Source of the DNA: Mycobacterium sp. 1081908.1
Lineage (GTDB): Bacteria > Actinomycetota > Actinomycetes > Mycobacteriales > Mycobacteriaceae
DNA length: 64,000 bases
NCBI RefSeq assembly: GCF_001673535.1
Contig: NZ_LZLY01000034.1
Span: 1 to 64,000, forward strand
Direction: 5' to 3'
In this document: positions 51,387 to 59,771 of the stretch, one piece after another
Position numbering within the stretch: position 1 is the first letter of the stretch
How the letters are laid out: each line of letters opens with the position of its first letter
Position numbers and translations under genes: made by a program
The notes under the pieces: model-generated
What the model saw: only the letters and a program-made list of their open reading frames with translations
What the model was told of the DNA's origin: nothing
Database searches by the model: none

Positions 51387-51667
51387 GTGCCGTCGATGAC
51401 GAGGCGGTCGACGCGTTCGCCGCGGAGCGGGTGACTCAGGCTGCGGCGTGGATTGACAAAGTGATCGCCGTTGTCCGGGCGCAACACCCTGGCGAGTGGG
51501 ACAGCCCCTGGGCGGCCCGCCGGCTGCAACGAGCGGCGTGCGTGCTTGCGGACATCATGGAGGACGACATCCCGGAGAAGGTCTATTCCTTCGACGCGCT
51601 CGCGGTCGCCATCTGGCGGCTCGCGGTGCTCGCCGAACAAGTCGCGCGGAAGCGCAGCGCCGAATGA
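51383..51667 (+). CDS. Hypothetical alpha-helical protein
   Basis: The 94-residue protein (DDEAVDAFAAERVTQAAAWIDKVI, EVPG-free, ending SFDALAVAIWRLAVLAEQVARK) looks all-helical. The GTG start overlaps the preceding stop. No family is recognised. It closes the three-gene overlapping unit at 50827-51667. Confidence 0.68.
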   Translation: MSAVDDEAVDAFAAERVTQAAAWIDKVIAVVRAQHPGEWDSPWAARRLQRAACVLADIMEDDIPEKVYSFDALAVAIWRLAVLAEQVARKRSAE

Positions 51668-51756
51668 ACTACGCCAGTAACGGCCCGTTGGTGAACCGCA
51701 GGTTGCATACTGCGTATTCAGCACTGGGTATGGCGGGTCGTTCCTGGCGACAACCC

Positions 51757-51785
51757 AAAGGGTCGCATTTCAAACGCGACCCTTT
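51757..51785 (+). other. Perfect 10-bp hairpin, terminator-like or regulatory
   Basis: AAAGGGTCGC at 51757-51766 pairs perfectly with GCGACCCTTT at 51776-51785 around a nine-base loop. It lies 90 bases after the three-gene unit. The stem is strong enough to act as a terminator, though no long T run follows. Confidence 0.6.
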
Positions 51786-51821
51786 CCCGAATCGGCACCC
51801 AAGAGGTGTCGGTTGAAAAAT

Positions 51822-51884
51822 GTCCGCGCTCACTGCAGCGCCGCAGATACCCGGATTTCAAATCCAGGTATCCGCGACGCGGAC
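51822..51884 (+). other. Long nested stem-loop between element genes
   Basis: Outer arms GTCCGCG (51822-51828) and CGCGGAC (51878-51884) enclose an inner stem GATACC (51846-51851) with GGTATC (51867-51872) and GGAT with ATCC closing the loop. Only single mismatches separate the inner parts. It lies 22 bases before the next ATG, so it could be a leader structure or a small RNA. Confidence 0.6.
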
Positions 51885-51905
51885 ATCAGCTCCCAGAGAG
51901 GTTGG

Positions 51906-52310
51906 ATGGTGGCCAAGAAGAAGTGCGCGTGCCCGCGCTGCGGGCTTGAGTCGAGCTGTTCCCACGGGCGCTGGTGGGACCGTCACCCGGTCGCCGCGGT
52001 GCTGTTCGCGCTTCCAGCCGGGTACACCCTCATCGGCGTCATGCTGGTGTATCCGTGGTTCACCATCCCGGCAACGATCATCCTGTGCGCGGTGCTGCTG
52101 AACCGTGCCGCGCGCCAGCGGGCGGCCGTCGCCGCCCGAGCCGACCACGAGCACCGCGAACTGATCGCCCGGGCGGTCTTCAATCCGCAGTTATCGCCGG
52201 TCAAACCATTAAGGTGGCTGTCGCGGCCGCGCGGGGCCGACCACTGGGCTCCCACTCAACCAATCTGGGAAGAGCACCCGACATCTGATACGAATTTGCG
52301 GGAATGGTGA
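51906..52310 (+). CDS. Small membrane protein with zinc-ribbon-like N-terminus
   Basis: The 134-residue protein begins MVAKKKCACPRCGLESSCSH (paired cysteines), then has two helices (HPVAAVLFALPAGYTLIGVML and WFTIPATIILCAVLL) and a charged tail. ATG at 51906 follows AGAGAGG; the longer frame from 51813 would cross the stem-loop. The function is unknown. Confidence 0.7.
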   Translation: MVAKKKCACPRCGLESSCSHGRWWDRHPVAAVLFALPAGYTLIGVMLVYPWFTIPATIILCAVLLNRAARQRAAVAARADHEHRELIARAVFNPQLSPVKPLRWLSRPRGADHWAPTQPIWEEHPTSDTNLREW

Positions 52311-52351
52311 GAGCAGCGGCCTGACGATATGCCTGGGGTTGGCGCACCCGG

Positions 52352-53437
52352 CTAATCGTTTCGCTCCAACCGCCACTCGACATCTTCAGTGAAGACTTCT
52401 TCGGCGAGTTCGATCAGCATGTCGTGTGCCACTGTGCGGTCTTGGTTGCTGATGTCGTCATCGCGAAGTCGCGTAATAAGATCCGGTACCTCTGGGTGGG
52501 CTGCGAATTGGGCCCAGCGTTCGGAAGCCTCCTGGCAGCGGTCAGGAATGGTTCTCGTGAAGTGCTTCGTCATCTGGTCGACAGGGCCCTCGTGAAGCTC
52601 AAGGTTGTAACCCAACTCTGAATTAACTTCCTCAAACTTGCGGCGATCGTCGGGGGTGCCTGCCACCGCGGGCCGCACGTACTGCTTCTGAGTCGATATC
52701 ACGTGGAAACCCAACTGCTGGGCCATCAGACGCGTTGTGTAGTGGGCTCTTCTGCACACAAGCACTGGCATGACTGGTAGCTCGGGGTGGTGGAGCCGGA
52801 GTTGGGCGCATTTGAACAGGAGCTGGTAGAGCTCCTGTGTCTGAGGATAAATCCACTGGCGGACGTTCTTTACTTCGATCGCGACGAGGAGCGCCGGCTT
52901 TGGAAGACCACCCGTATCCATACCTGTGTAAAACGCCGCGTTGTCCATTCGGCCGCCCGGGACCGGGGCGCCAGCAATCGTCGCAACCTCGCCCCCCTGC
53001 GGCCTCAGCAGACGGTAACCCTCTGGAGCCGCCGCCGTAAGCGACGTGTGAACAACTCGCTCAAGAGCTGCTGGAATCGGCGGAGCGCCCCATTCTGTGA
53101 CTGGGTGGCTCCAGCTTAAAAACCGTCTGTGGAGCAGCCGCTTGCGCCCCGCGTGCCGCAGAGCCGCCTTGCTGGGATTGGCTAGGACATATGTCGCCAC
53201 AGATTGACCACCCCGCGTCGCGTCGACACGCCGTTCGATCACATGACCATCAAGGAGGCGATTCCGCGCCGTCGTCAGGTGGTGAGGGTCAATCTTGCGT
53301 GCCGCACCTTCGAATTTCTGATCAGCCAGCTTTGCTTCCATCCCCGGTTGGGTCGCCGCCCCCTCGGCCTCCAACAGCGCCTGAACGGCAGAGGTCGCCC
53401 AGCTCCGCCACTGCTCAACGGTCGCGACGGACGGCAC
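52352..53437 (-). CDS. Winged-helix plus PD-(D/E)xK nuclease-like protein (putative defence effector)
   Basis: The 361-residue protein has a winged-helix-like region at about 30-85 (DPHHLTTARNRLLDGHVIERR) and a restriction-nuclease-like core with Asp165 (RMDNAAF), Glu188 and Lys190 (LLVAIEVKNVRQW), matching D...ExK. A C-terminal helical region follows. It is likely a DNA- or RNA-cutting enzyme; a defence role is inference from its place in a mobile element. GTG at 53435-53437 is the start. It is divergent from the HExxH gene across 157 bases. Confidence 0.72.
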   Translation of the reverse strand: MPSVATVEQWRSWATSAVQALLEAEGAATQPGMEAKLADQKFEGAARKIDPHHLTTARNRLLDGHVIERRVDATRGGQSVATYVLANPSKAALRHAGRKRLLHRRFLSWSHPVTEWGAPPIPAALERVVHTSLTAAAPEGYRLLRPQGGEVATIAGAPVPGGRMDNAAFYTGMDTGGLPKPALLVAIEVKNVRQWIYPQTQELYQLLFKCAQLRLHHPELPVMPVLVCRRAHYTTRLMAQQLGFHVISTQKQYVRPAVAGTPDDRRKFEEVNSELGYNLELHEGPVDQMTKHFTRTIPDRCQEASERWAQFAAHPEVPDLITRLRDDDISNQDRTVAHDMLIELAEEVFTEDVEWRLERND

Positions 53438-53594
53438 ACCACAGAGACTTCTATATATCAGCGCGCCGTTCAGGTGAAATGCCCGAATCGCACCCCGCCA
53501 GGACCGGAAACCGGCCCGGCGCCCCCAGTCTGCTTACCGCAAAATCACGAGCTGATCGAGAATTAGCAGGTCACCAGACGCGCACCACCGGGTA

Positions 53595-54692
53595 GTGCGA
53601 GCCAAGCTCGATCTCACCAATGGGTGTGCCGGCGCTGACGGCGATATAGTCGCGCGCCCATGCTTGGTACTGTGCTGCGACGTGAACACCGTGTTGCCTG
53701 CCACCGATACGCGGTGCCGAATAGATCTTGAGGGGTGGGACGCGGGCAACGCCGATCGGATCTGGTCAGACTCTCGCCCTGCAAGCTTCAGAACTGCATT
53801 CATCGAATTCGGTGAACTTCTTGCCCAGCATGTCGATGACCCGGCCTCCGTGGCGCTGATTATCCCGGTCGACATGGCGGACGCGGTTCGGCGACGAGAA
53901 GACGGCCCGAGTTACACCGCGCAACGTGGATCAGGCTTCGTGAGCGCGCGCACGATGAGTATGCCCGGTGGCCGCGTGGACGTGATCCTCAATCCAGGCT
54001 GGCTACATGCGTTCGACACTCCGGATCACATCCGGCACGCCATGCGCGACATTCGTCGATGCCTGGTGCATGAAGCGCAACACGTCATCATGCACCAACG
54101 CGGATCGGGGTTTGACGCCTATGCATATGGCGCGGAAAGCGGAGCAACCAACCAGGAGTTCGCCCGCTGCGCCGCGAAAGTATGCGACGAGCATCGAGCG
54201 GAGTGGCAAGCCATTCAACTTACCGAGCACGAGCCGGTCACGGCTGGTGATGTTGTCCCCGTACTTGAGGCGCTTGGTTCCCAACTCGCCGCTGCCCATG
54301 ACGGGTACCAGGCGGCCCCACAAAGACCCGGTGCAATCTCCGAACTTGCAGGTGCTGCCCTAAGCAGCTGCGTAAATCTCTGGACGACACTCGGCTACTG
54401 GATAGCCCAATATCGAGCAGACGACGCCAACATCGCAGACATACCCGCCGAGATCAGAGGACTACCGCTTTGGGAGCGATATGTGGGCGACGTCTGGTCT
54501 GTCTTGTGGCTTGACGGTCTTCGGACTCTTCCCGTCGAGAACTTAACTACCAGTCCGGAAATCCTCTGCGTCGCAATGCGAAACGTGGCCGCGACGCTGC
54601 GGACGTCACTGGAAACAATCGGTTTCCGATACTACGACGACAGCGACCTCGGACCCATCTTCCGCATCATCCGCTTTGACTTTCCTCACTGA
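53595..54692 (+). CDS. HExxH putative metallopeptidase of unknown family
   Basis: The 365-residue protein has a zinc-protease motif HEAQH (His159, Glu160, His163) in RRCLVHEAQHVIMHQRG, with downstream Glu/His candidates for the third ligand. The rest is unrecognised and contains several cysteines. GTG at 53595 is the first start; a GTG near 53681 is possible. The lower GC than the core genome suggests recent arrival. Divergence from the nuclease gene suggests a functional pair. Confidence 0.68.
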   Translation: MRAKLDLTNGCAGADGDIVARPCLVLCCDVNTVLPATDTRCRIDLEGWDAGNADRIWSDSRPASFRTAFIEFGELLAQHVDDPASVALIIPVDMADAVRRREDGPSYTAQRGSGFVSARTMSMPGGRVDVILNPGWLHAFDTPDHIRHAMRDIRRCLVHEAQHVIMHQRGSGFDAYAYGAESGATNQEFARCAAKVCDEHRAEWQAIQLTEHEPVTAGDVVPVLEALGSQLAAAHDGYQAAPQRPGAISELAGAALSSCVNLWTTLGYWIAQYRADDANIADIPAEIRGLPLWERYVGDVWSVLWLDGLRTLPVENLTTSPEILCVAMRNVAATLRTSLETIGFRYYDDSDLGPIFRIIRFDFPH

Positions 54693-54749
54693 GGTGTTTC
54701 GCCTGGCCCAGCTCGACTTGAGCGTCAGGCCAATAGAATCGACCAGTAG

Positions 54750-55238
54750 ATGATTTCTAATTCAGGCGATAGGCACATCGTGGTTCTCAACTTCGTAGAG
54801 AGGCGGCGCGGCCGCTCCGACAGATATAGCTGGATACCGTTTGAATCGTCTGGAAGCTTCAATCCTGATTGGTGGGACCGGCCGCCCTACGGTGATGACG
54901 ATCCGTGGTACGTGCAGGTGCTCCGAAATGGTGATGAGGTTGGTCGGGTCAAGTTTGACGACAGGAAGTTGTCTCTCCGTGGTTACGGTGTGAGTCGGCA
55001 GGTAGCAGCGAATGCCCTAGAGATCGGCTTCTTTGAGGTGTCGGACACTTGCCGCCGCGAGGGCATCGGCACAGCAATTGTGCGTGGGCTCGAGGCTCAG
55101 TATCCAGACCGGACATTGGTTGCGTTCAGCATGGAAGCGGACGACTTCTGGGGTTCGCTTGGCTGGCAGCGCCATGATCACCTCACTGAACCGCGGAATC
55201 GCACCTTGTTTGTGCAGAGGTTGACACGTCCGCTTTAA
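54750..55238 (+). CDS. GNAT-family acetyltransferase
   Basis: The 162-residue protein has an unusual N-terminal 80 residues and a GNAT core: EIGFFEVSDTCRREGIGTAIVRGLE (motif A, acetyl-CoA pyrophosphate loop RREGIGTA) and EADDFWGSLGWQRHD (motif B). The substrate may be a small molecule or a protein. It lies 57 bases after the HExxH gene on the same strand, so it could be co-expressed. Confidence 0.8.
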   Translation: MISNSGDRHIVVLNFVERRRGRSDRYSWIPFESSGSFNPDWWDRPPYGDDDPWYVQVLRNGDEVGRVKFDDRKLSLRGYGVSRQVAANALEIGFFEVSDTCRREGIGTAIVRGLEAQYPDRTLVAFSMEADDFWGSLGWQRHDHLTEPRNRTLFVQRLTRPL

Positions 55239-55313
55239 CGTCACGCCCGGCAGGTACCTTCGATCTCACCGCGGGGTTCTGCGGCGCCCCAGCCCAATAG
55301 ACAAAGGAGAGCA

Positions 55314-55520
55314 ATGAGCGACTACAACACAGCCTGGGACTGTCTGGCCGATGCCATCGGAGCCGAGAAAGGGCAGAGTTCCGGCTACATCAACGAGGTT
55401 GATCACTTAAGCACAGATCAGCGTCTGAAGGTGGCCGAGGTCGCTGCGCTGCTATCAATCGCACAGGAGTTATCCGCCCTTCGTCACGAGGGCATCAATC
55501 CCAACTTTCCTACTGACTGA
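55314..55520 (+). CDS. Small hypothetical protein (68 residues)
   Basis: A helical acidic protein (NTAWDCLADAIGAEKGQSSGYINEVDHLS, LKVAEVAALLSIAQELSAL). ATG at 55314 follows AAAGGAGAG, a strong ribosome site, which supports expression. No family is recognised. It ends 49 bases before the convergent nuclease-like gene. Confidence 0.7.
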   Translation: MSDYNTAWDCLADAIGAEKGQSSGYINEVDHLSTDQRLKVAEVAALLSIAQELSALRHEGINPNFPTD

Positions 55521-55569
55521 TACTCCACGCGAGGGGCCGACCGGGTCGGGTTTGGTTTAACGGGCGTTG

Positions 55570-57159
55570 TTAAGCCCCGCTGCCATCCTGCAAGTCCGGA
55601 AGGTCTTGGCCCAGAACCATTTTCGGTCCCCACTCGTAGGTGTCCCACGCGTGGTCGAGCACGGAGTTCCGTCCAAGCTCCTTGTCGGCGAGCGCGTTAG
55701 AAATGCGCGATCCATCGCTCATTGTTGGGTCGGCTAGAAATTTCTGAAGGAAAGCGCTGACGTCGATATCTTGAAGGGTGACAAGTCTTTCGATGTCTTC
55801 GCTGGCAGCGATGGTTGTCGGGATTTTCGGCGTGACATCGAGGAGATCCTGTATCGGTCTCGCATTGGCTAAATCGAATCGTTCCATGGTCACGATGAGC
55901 CCAATTCGAGGCAGATCCGCGGGGATGTGCGCGAAGGCTGGGTGCTGCTCGGCGATCCGATCATCGGTCGTATTGACCTGCTTGTATGCCTTGCCCAGCA
56001 TCCGCCGCAGTTCTGCGCCGGCGTCGGCAGTGCCCATACGCACGGGCTCCGTTGGTCTAACCGACTTGACCTCAACCAAGATGACCGCATCTGCACAGAC
56101 CACTACCCAGTCGACTGATCGCTTGCCGCCTTTGTCATAGACGATTTCAGGATGAATTTGAGCGTTTGGGATGGTCGCGAGTTGCCGGCCGACGTACTGC
56201 TCGAACAAGTCACCAACGTCATCCGTGAAGCTGTTGCCCCACTTCTTCGCGCCCGCGTAATAGACGCCAAGCGGACTGATCTTACGAAGCACGAGAAGTA
56301 TTGAAGGGACTAGCAATTCGTTCGAGACACCTGCCACCACAGGCCTAGCGAGCAGAGGATTGAACGTGAATCGCCGGTAATCGCTGGCCATGGGGACGCT
56401 TCGCTGGGCGTGGAACCACTTCAGAGAACCAACAAAGTTCTGAGCGACAGCGCTGGCGAGCACTTCGGTCGGCATGACCGCCGTGATCGGGTCTAGTTGC
56501 GGATGGTTGAACCAGTCGGCCGAAAACATTCCCGCGTTATGCGCCGCTGTCGCCTGAACAAAGAATCCCGCCCCGGTGTATTGCGAGAGGGTACAGCCAA
56601 ACAGCTCGGTGTCCCATCCTGGGCGGATCACCTTGAGCGGTTTCGAAGATTGCGTGTTTTCGAAGAGCGCCACCGTTCGGCCTACTTCGTTGTACGGCGT
56701 TTGGTTGTAACCCTGTTCGGACGTAATCCTCAGAAAGAACCCAGTGAGCGAGTCTGGGCTGTTCGAAGCTAGCCCGGCATCACTGACCGCGACGTATGCC
56801 GCACAGCAATACAGCAGATCTTCTTGTGTTGCCGCAGAACGATATTCGTTCCCGGATGTAAGGCTCACTCGGGCGATGTCAGCCAGCGCCCATGGCGTGT
56901 ACTTGCGGTAAGGGCTCTTGAGCCAAGAACCGGGCTGCCAGTATTGGGCCGACGTTTGCGCTATCAGCGGCACTAGCGAGGATGGCGAGTGCCGACGGAC
57001 CCGCGCTACGTACTCGGCATCGCCAATGGAGTCTCGGTAAACATTGGCCACAAGTCGTAAGTTACCGATTATCCCCCGGCGAGTTTGATGTTCTTCGCCG
57101 TCACATGACAATCGCGGTTCGGGAGCCTTCCCTGCGGCGTGGACGGATCGGCCTTTCAC
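55570..57159 (-). CDS. PD-(D/E)xK nuclease-domain protein, large (529 residues)
   Basis: The C-terminal half holds a nuclease core: VGDLFEQYVGRQL (Glu320), SVDWVVVCADAVILVEVKSV (Asp350, Glu363, Lys365). This D...ExK layout is shared with restriction and defence nucleases. The N-terminal 300 residues are of unknown fold and may sense or bind. GTG at 57159 lies 59 bases inside the end of terL; GTG near 57051 is an alternative start. Its A/T use is above that of the phage genes, so it may be a later insertion at the terL end. Confidence 0.7.
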   Translation of the reverse strand: MKGRSVHAAGKAPEPRLSCDGEEHQTRRGIIGNLRLVANVYRDSIGDAEYVARVRRHSPSSLVPLIAQTSAQYWQPGSWLKSPYRKYTPWALADIARVSLTSGNEYRSAATQEDLLYCCAAYVAVSDAGLASNSPDSLTGFFLRITSEQGYNQTPYNEVGRTVALFENTQSSKPLKVIRPGWDTELFGCTLSQYTGAGFFVQATAAHNAGMFSADWFNHPQLDPITAVMPTEVLASAVAQNFVGSLKWFHAQRSVPMASDYRRFTFNPLLARPVVAGVSNELLVPSILLVLRKISPLGVYYAGAKKWGNSFTDDVGDLFEQYVGRQLATIPNAQIHPEIVYDKGGKRSVDWVVVCADAVILVEVKSVRPTEPVRMGTADAGAELRRMLGKAYKQVNTTDDRIAEQHPAFAHIPADLPRIGLIVTMERFDLANARPIQDLLDVTPKIPTTIAASEDIERLVTLQDIDVSAFLQKFLADPTMSDGSRISNALADKELGRNSVLDHAWDTYEWGPKMVLGQDLPDLQDGSGA

Positions 57160-58510
57160 AGGTCACTCCCCACAGCGCCAACGTCGCCGCGACGAGGGTT
57201 GAGGAGCCCGCAGCTTTGCGGTCCCAGCCGAACGCTTGACCGCCGAGCATAGGTCGCTGCTTGGCCGACAGCACGCCGCGGGTCAACTCGACCTGCCCGC
57301 GATGCGCCAGCCTTCCTTCGGTCACCGCGTCCCACAGCAGCCCTGCCGCGATCGCCGCGTCGTGATGCCCGGTCAGCGTCGGCCGGATCCTGGCACCAGC
57401 CCAATCGAGTTCGGCCAGCGCGTTCCGTTCATCAACGACGACAGCCCGCACCCCCGGCTGAAGGTGTGCGCTCACCCACTGCGGTAGCCACGTCACACCC
57501 GGCGCGGTGGTGTACCACTCCAGGTGCAGCCGGCCGTCGTCGCGGTGGCCCGCCAAGCACACGGTCGCGGCGTCGCGAGACGGCATCGCGTCCACACCGA
57601 TCGCCAGATCCCGCACCGGCACCGAATTCGGATCAGCAAGCGATGCCCACACATCGGCGTCGAACACCGCCGTCGCTGCGGCTTTCGGCAGCCACATCGA
57701 CAACCGCTCCGCCCGGAACTGATCCACCGGCAGCACCGCGCGGTCATCAAGGATGGCCTGCAACGGCACCCGGCCAGCCGCCACCGCCGGATTCACACGC
57801 AGCCACAACTCCTGGTCATCGACATCGGCGCCCCACTGCGCGCACCACTCCCACCACGCGAGCCGGGGATTCAGCCCATCATGCGCCGACGACCGCATCG
57901 TGGCGAACGCCTCCGAATCATGCATCGGACCCGGCGCCGTCCCGAAATACAGCGACTGCGCGCGCGGCCGCGAGAACACCGTCGGCGCCAACGCCCCCAC
58001 TTCCGGCGCCGGCAAATCCTCAGCCTCATCAACCACCAGGCGATCCACCGACAGCCCACGACCCGCGGACGCCGAGCGCGTCGTGAACGCGATCCGAGCA
58101 CCCGTGTCCAGCTCGATGTACTCGGCGCCGATCATCTGCGAATGCCGCCGCACCCGGCTAGCCAGCTCCGAATGCGACTGGATCACCGACCACAGCCGCC
58201 GAAACGCATCACTAGAGGTTTTGACCGCATGCGCCGTGTGCAAGATGTTCTCACCCAACTGGTACAGCCCGAACAGCTCGAGCGCCAGGATGATCTGGCC
58301 CTTTCCCGACTGCCTCGCCACGACCAAACCGGCCTGCGAGCACGACCAGCCGCCGTGAGCCTCGCGCAGCACCCCGCGCACGATCCCGGTCTGCCACGGG
58401 TCCAGCGGCACACCGTAGGCCAGCGCCAGATCCACGCAATCCTGGCCCGTCGTCTCATCCCCGTCGGGAATACGCGAGAACGTCGGCTCCGTCGTGGCCG
58501 GCGCGGTCAT
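57101..58510 (-). CDS. Phage terminase large subunit
   Basis: The 469-residue ATPase-nuclease has Walker A ARQSGKGQIIL, Walker B LVVDEAEDL, a nuclease domain with IGVDAMPSRD and HHDAAIAAGLLWDA, and the usual DPWQTGIVRGVL near the start. It packages phage DNA into capsids. ATG at 58508-58510 (or GTG at 58511-58513) overlaps the TerS stop. No portal or capsid gene follows, which is unusual and implies use of another phage's shells or decay. Confidence 0.9.
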   Translation of the reverse strand: MTAPATTEPTFSRIPDGDETTGQDCVDLALAYGVPLDPWQTGIVRGVLREAHGGWSCSQAGLVVARQSGKGQIILALELFGLYQLGENILHTAHAVKTSSDAFRRLWSVIQSHSELASRVRRHSQMIGAEYIELDTGARIAFTTRSASAGRGLSVDRLVVDEAEDLPAPEVGALAPTVFSRPRAQSLYFGTAPGPMHDSEAFATMRSSAHDGLNPRLAWWEWCAQWGADVDDQELWLRVNPAVAAGRVPLQAILDDRAVLPVDQFRAERLSMWLPKAAATAVFDADVWASLADPNSVPVRDLAIGVDAMPSRDAATVCLAGHRDDGRLHLEWYTTAPGVTWLPQWVSAHLQPGVRAVVVDERNALAELDWAGARIRPTLTGHHDAAIAAGLLWDAVTEGRLAHRGQVELTRGVLSAKQRPMLGGQAFGWDRKAAGSSTLVAATLALWGVTCERPIRPRRREGSRTAIVM

Positions 58511-58824
58511 CACGCACCCCGCTTACGCCGGCGGGCAGCGATCTCATCAAGCTTCGACCCACCCGGCGCCGGCGCGGAAGCCGCCAACGCCGCCACCACC
58601 AACCGGTACTCCCGCGACACCGCAGCGAGGTCCCGCGGGGCCGTCTGCGGGTCATTCAGCACGGATTCAAGCAGGTCACGCAGCGTTTCCAGACGAGAAC
58701 GGTCGCTACGCGGCGCCGCGCCGGCCGCTCGGCTGCGCGACCCTCCAGATTTATCCGTATGCCGACGGGCGTCGCCTTGATCGGGGTCGAGGGGGCCTAC
58801 GCCCTGGGGGTCGGGGGGTGTCAT
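58510..58824 (-). CDS. Phage terminase small subunit
   Basis: The 104-residue protein has a basic Pro-rich N-terminus and a helical core SRLETLRDLLESVLNDPQTAPRDLAAVSREYRLVVAAL, which fits small terminase subunits of actinophages (region described, not a single motif). It recognises phage DNA for packaging. ATG at 58822-58824 follows AGGAG and overlaps the HNH stop. Confidence 0.78.
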   Translation of the reverse strand: MTPPDPQGVGPLDPDQGDARRHTDKSGGSRSRAAGAAPRSDRSRLETLRDLLESVLNDPQTAPRDLAAVSREYRLVVAALAASAPAPGGSKLDEIAARRRKRGA

Positions 58825-59096
58825 CCGAGGGCTCCTGAGTTGCGTCCGACGGTGCCGTCGGGCAGGTTGCTGCGTTTGCCGTTGCACGCGTGGTGTGCTG
58901 GGCGCAGTTGCTCGAAGTCGTCGGTTCCACCGTGGCTGGTTGGGGTTTGGTGGTCGACGACGAAGGACCTGGGGTGGGGCCAGCGCAGGGTGAGGTCAAT
59001 CGGTTGTTGGCAGAAGCAGCAGGGTTGGCCTGCGTGGACGAGGCGCGCGATGCGTTTGCGGTTGCGGTCTCGGATCGCTTTGGTGGCGAACGGCAT
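58821..59096 (-). CDS. HNH endonuclease
   Basis: The 91-residue protein has CCFCQQPI (zinc Cys pair), VVDHQTPTSHGGTDDFEQL (HNH His and Asp) and RPAHHACNGKRS (Asn and His). HNH genes next to terminase are common in phages, where they support DNA packaging cuts. It overlaps TerS as ATGA. Confidence 0.92.
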   Translation of the reverse strand: MPFATKAIRDRNRKRIARLVHAGQPCCFCQQPIDLTLRWPHPRSFVVDHQTPTSHGGTDDFEQLRPAHHACNGKRSNLPDGTVGRNSGALG

Positions 59097-59119
59097 CGGC
59101 GGTCAGATGTTCCTTTCGC

Positions 59120-59269
59120 TTAGTCCTTGCGGCTCGGAAGCTTGCCGGTCAGTCGTAGGTGAGCGGCGGCGTAGCGCAGATACTGACTCGGCGAGTAACC
59201 CGGCTCGCCGTCTTGGCCAGTCCTTCCGTCGAGGGCCTGAAACGGTTGACGCCCGCCGCCGCCGATCAT
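59120..59269 (-). CDS. Small hypothetical protein (49 residues)
   Basis: ATG at 59267-59269 follows the DUF3631-type stop by four bases, and the frame ends at 59120. The product (RQPFQALDGRTGQDGEPGYS, SQYLRYAAAHLRLTGKLPSRKD) has codon use like its neighbours. It could be a small phage protein equivalent to those between Rv2653c and Rv2655c in phiRv2. No ribosome site is evident. Confidence 0.5.
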   Translation of the reverse strand: MIGGGGRQPFQALDGRTGQDGEPGYSPSQYLRYAAAHLRLTGKLPSRKD

Positions 59270-59273
59270 GGGG

Positions 59274-59771
59274 TCAGACGTTCCAGCTGCCGGCCAAGGC
59301 AGCCATCGCGAACGTGTTGAATTCCGTGGGAATCTGCATCGGTCCGACGCAGCGGAGCGCTGGGCGCCCGCGCTGGTGGCCGGCGTTCAGCAAAGCGCGC
59401 AGATCCTCGTGTTGTTCGGCGACTTTCTTGGTTCCGAAAATGGTGTCGGCCTCGTCGATCACCAACGTGGGCGGATGCTCGCCATTGATGGACCGGAAAA
59501 TAGCGGCCACGGTCGCGTTGACCGTCGCAAGCGGCTTATGACACGTCCCCGTGATGATGTCGAGGAATCGTGACTTGCCGCAACGCTTCTCGGGACTGGT
59601 GGCCACCAGCCGCGGCGCGAACTCAAACGCTGGCAGGGCATGTGTCGCGGCCGTCCACAATGCCGCCGCCACGTACGAGTGCTGATCGGGCAGTGAGACG
59701 TACCGCGCGAAGGTGGCGTACAGCTCGCCGAGCAGTTCGGCGCCGTCGTCGTTCCCATCTGCGTCGCTCAT
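59274..59771 (-). CDS. DUF3631-type ATPase, short form
   Basis: The 165-residue protein has a P-loop in SPEKRCGKSRFLDII and Walker B LVIDEADTIF, as in the DUF3631 proteins of phiRv1/phiRv2, whose relatives reach several hundred residues. Here it stops soon after FNTFAMAALAGSWNV, where full members continue with a second ATPase part. It is therefore short or truncated. ATG at 59769-59771 overlaps the upstream stop (ATGA). Confidence 0.78.
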   Translation of the reverse strand: MSDADGNDDGAELLGELYATFARYVSLPDQHSYVAAALWTAATHALPAFEFAPRLVATSPEKRCGKSRFLDIITGTCHKPLATVNATVAAIFRSINGEHPPTLVIDEADTIFGTKKVAEQHEDLRALLNAGHQRGRPALRCVGPMQIPTEFNTFAMAALAGSWNV

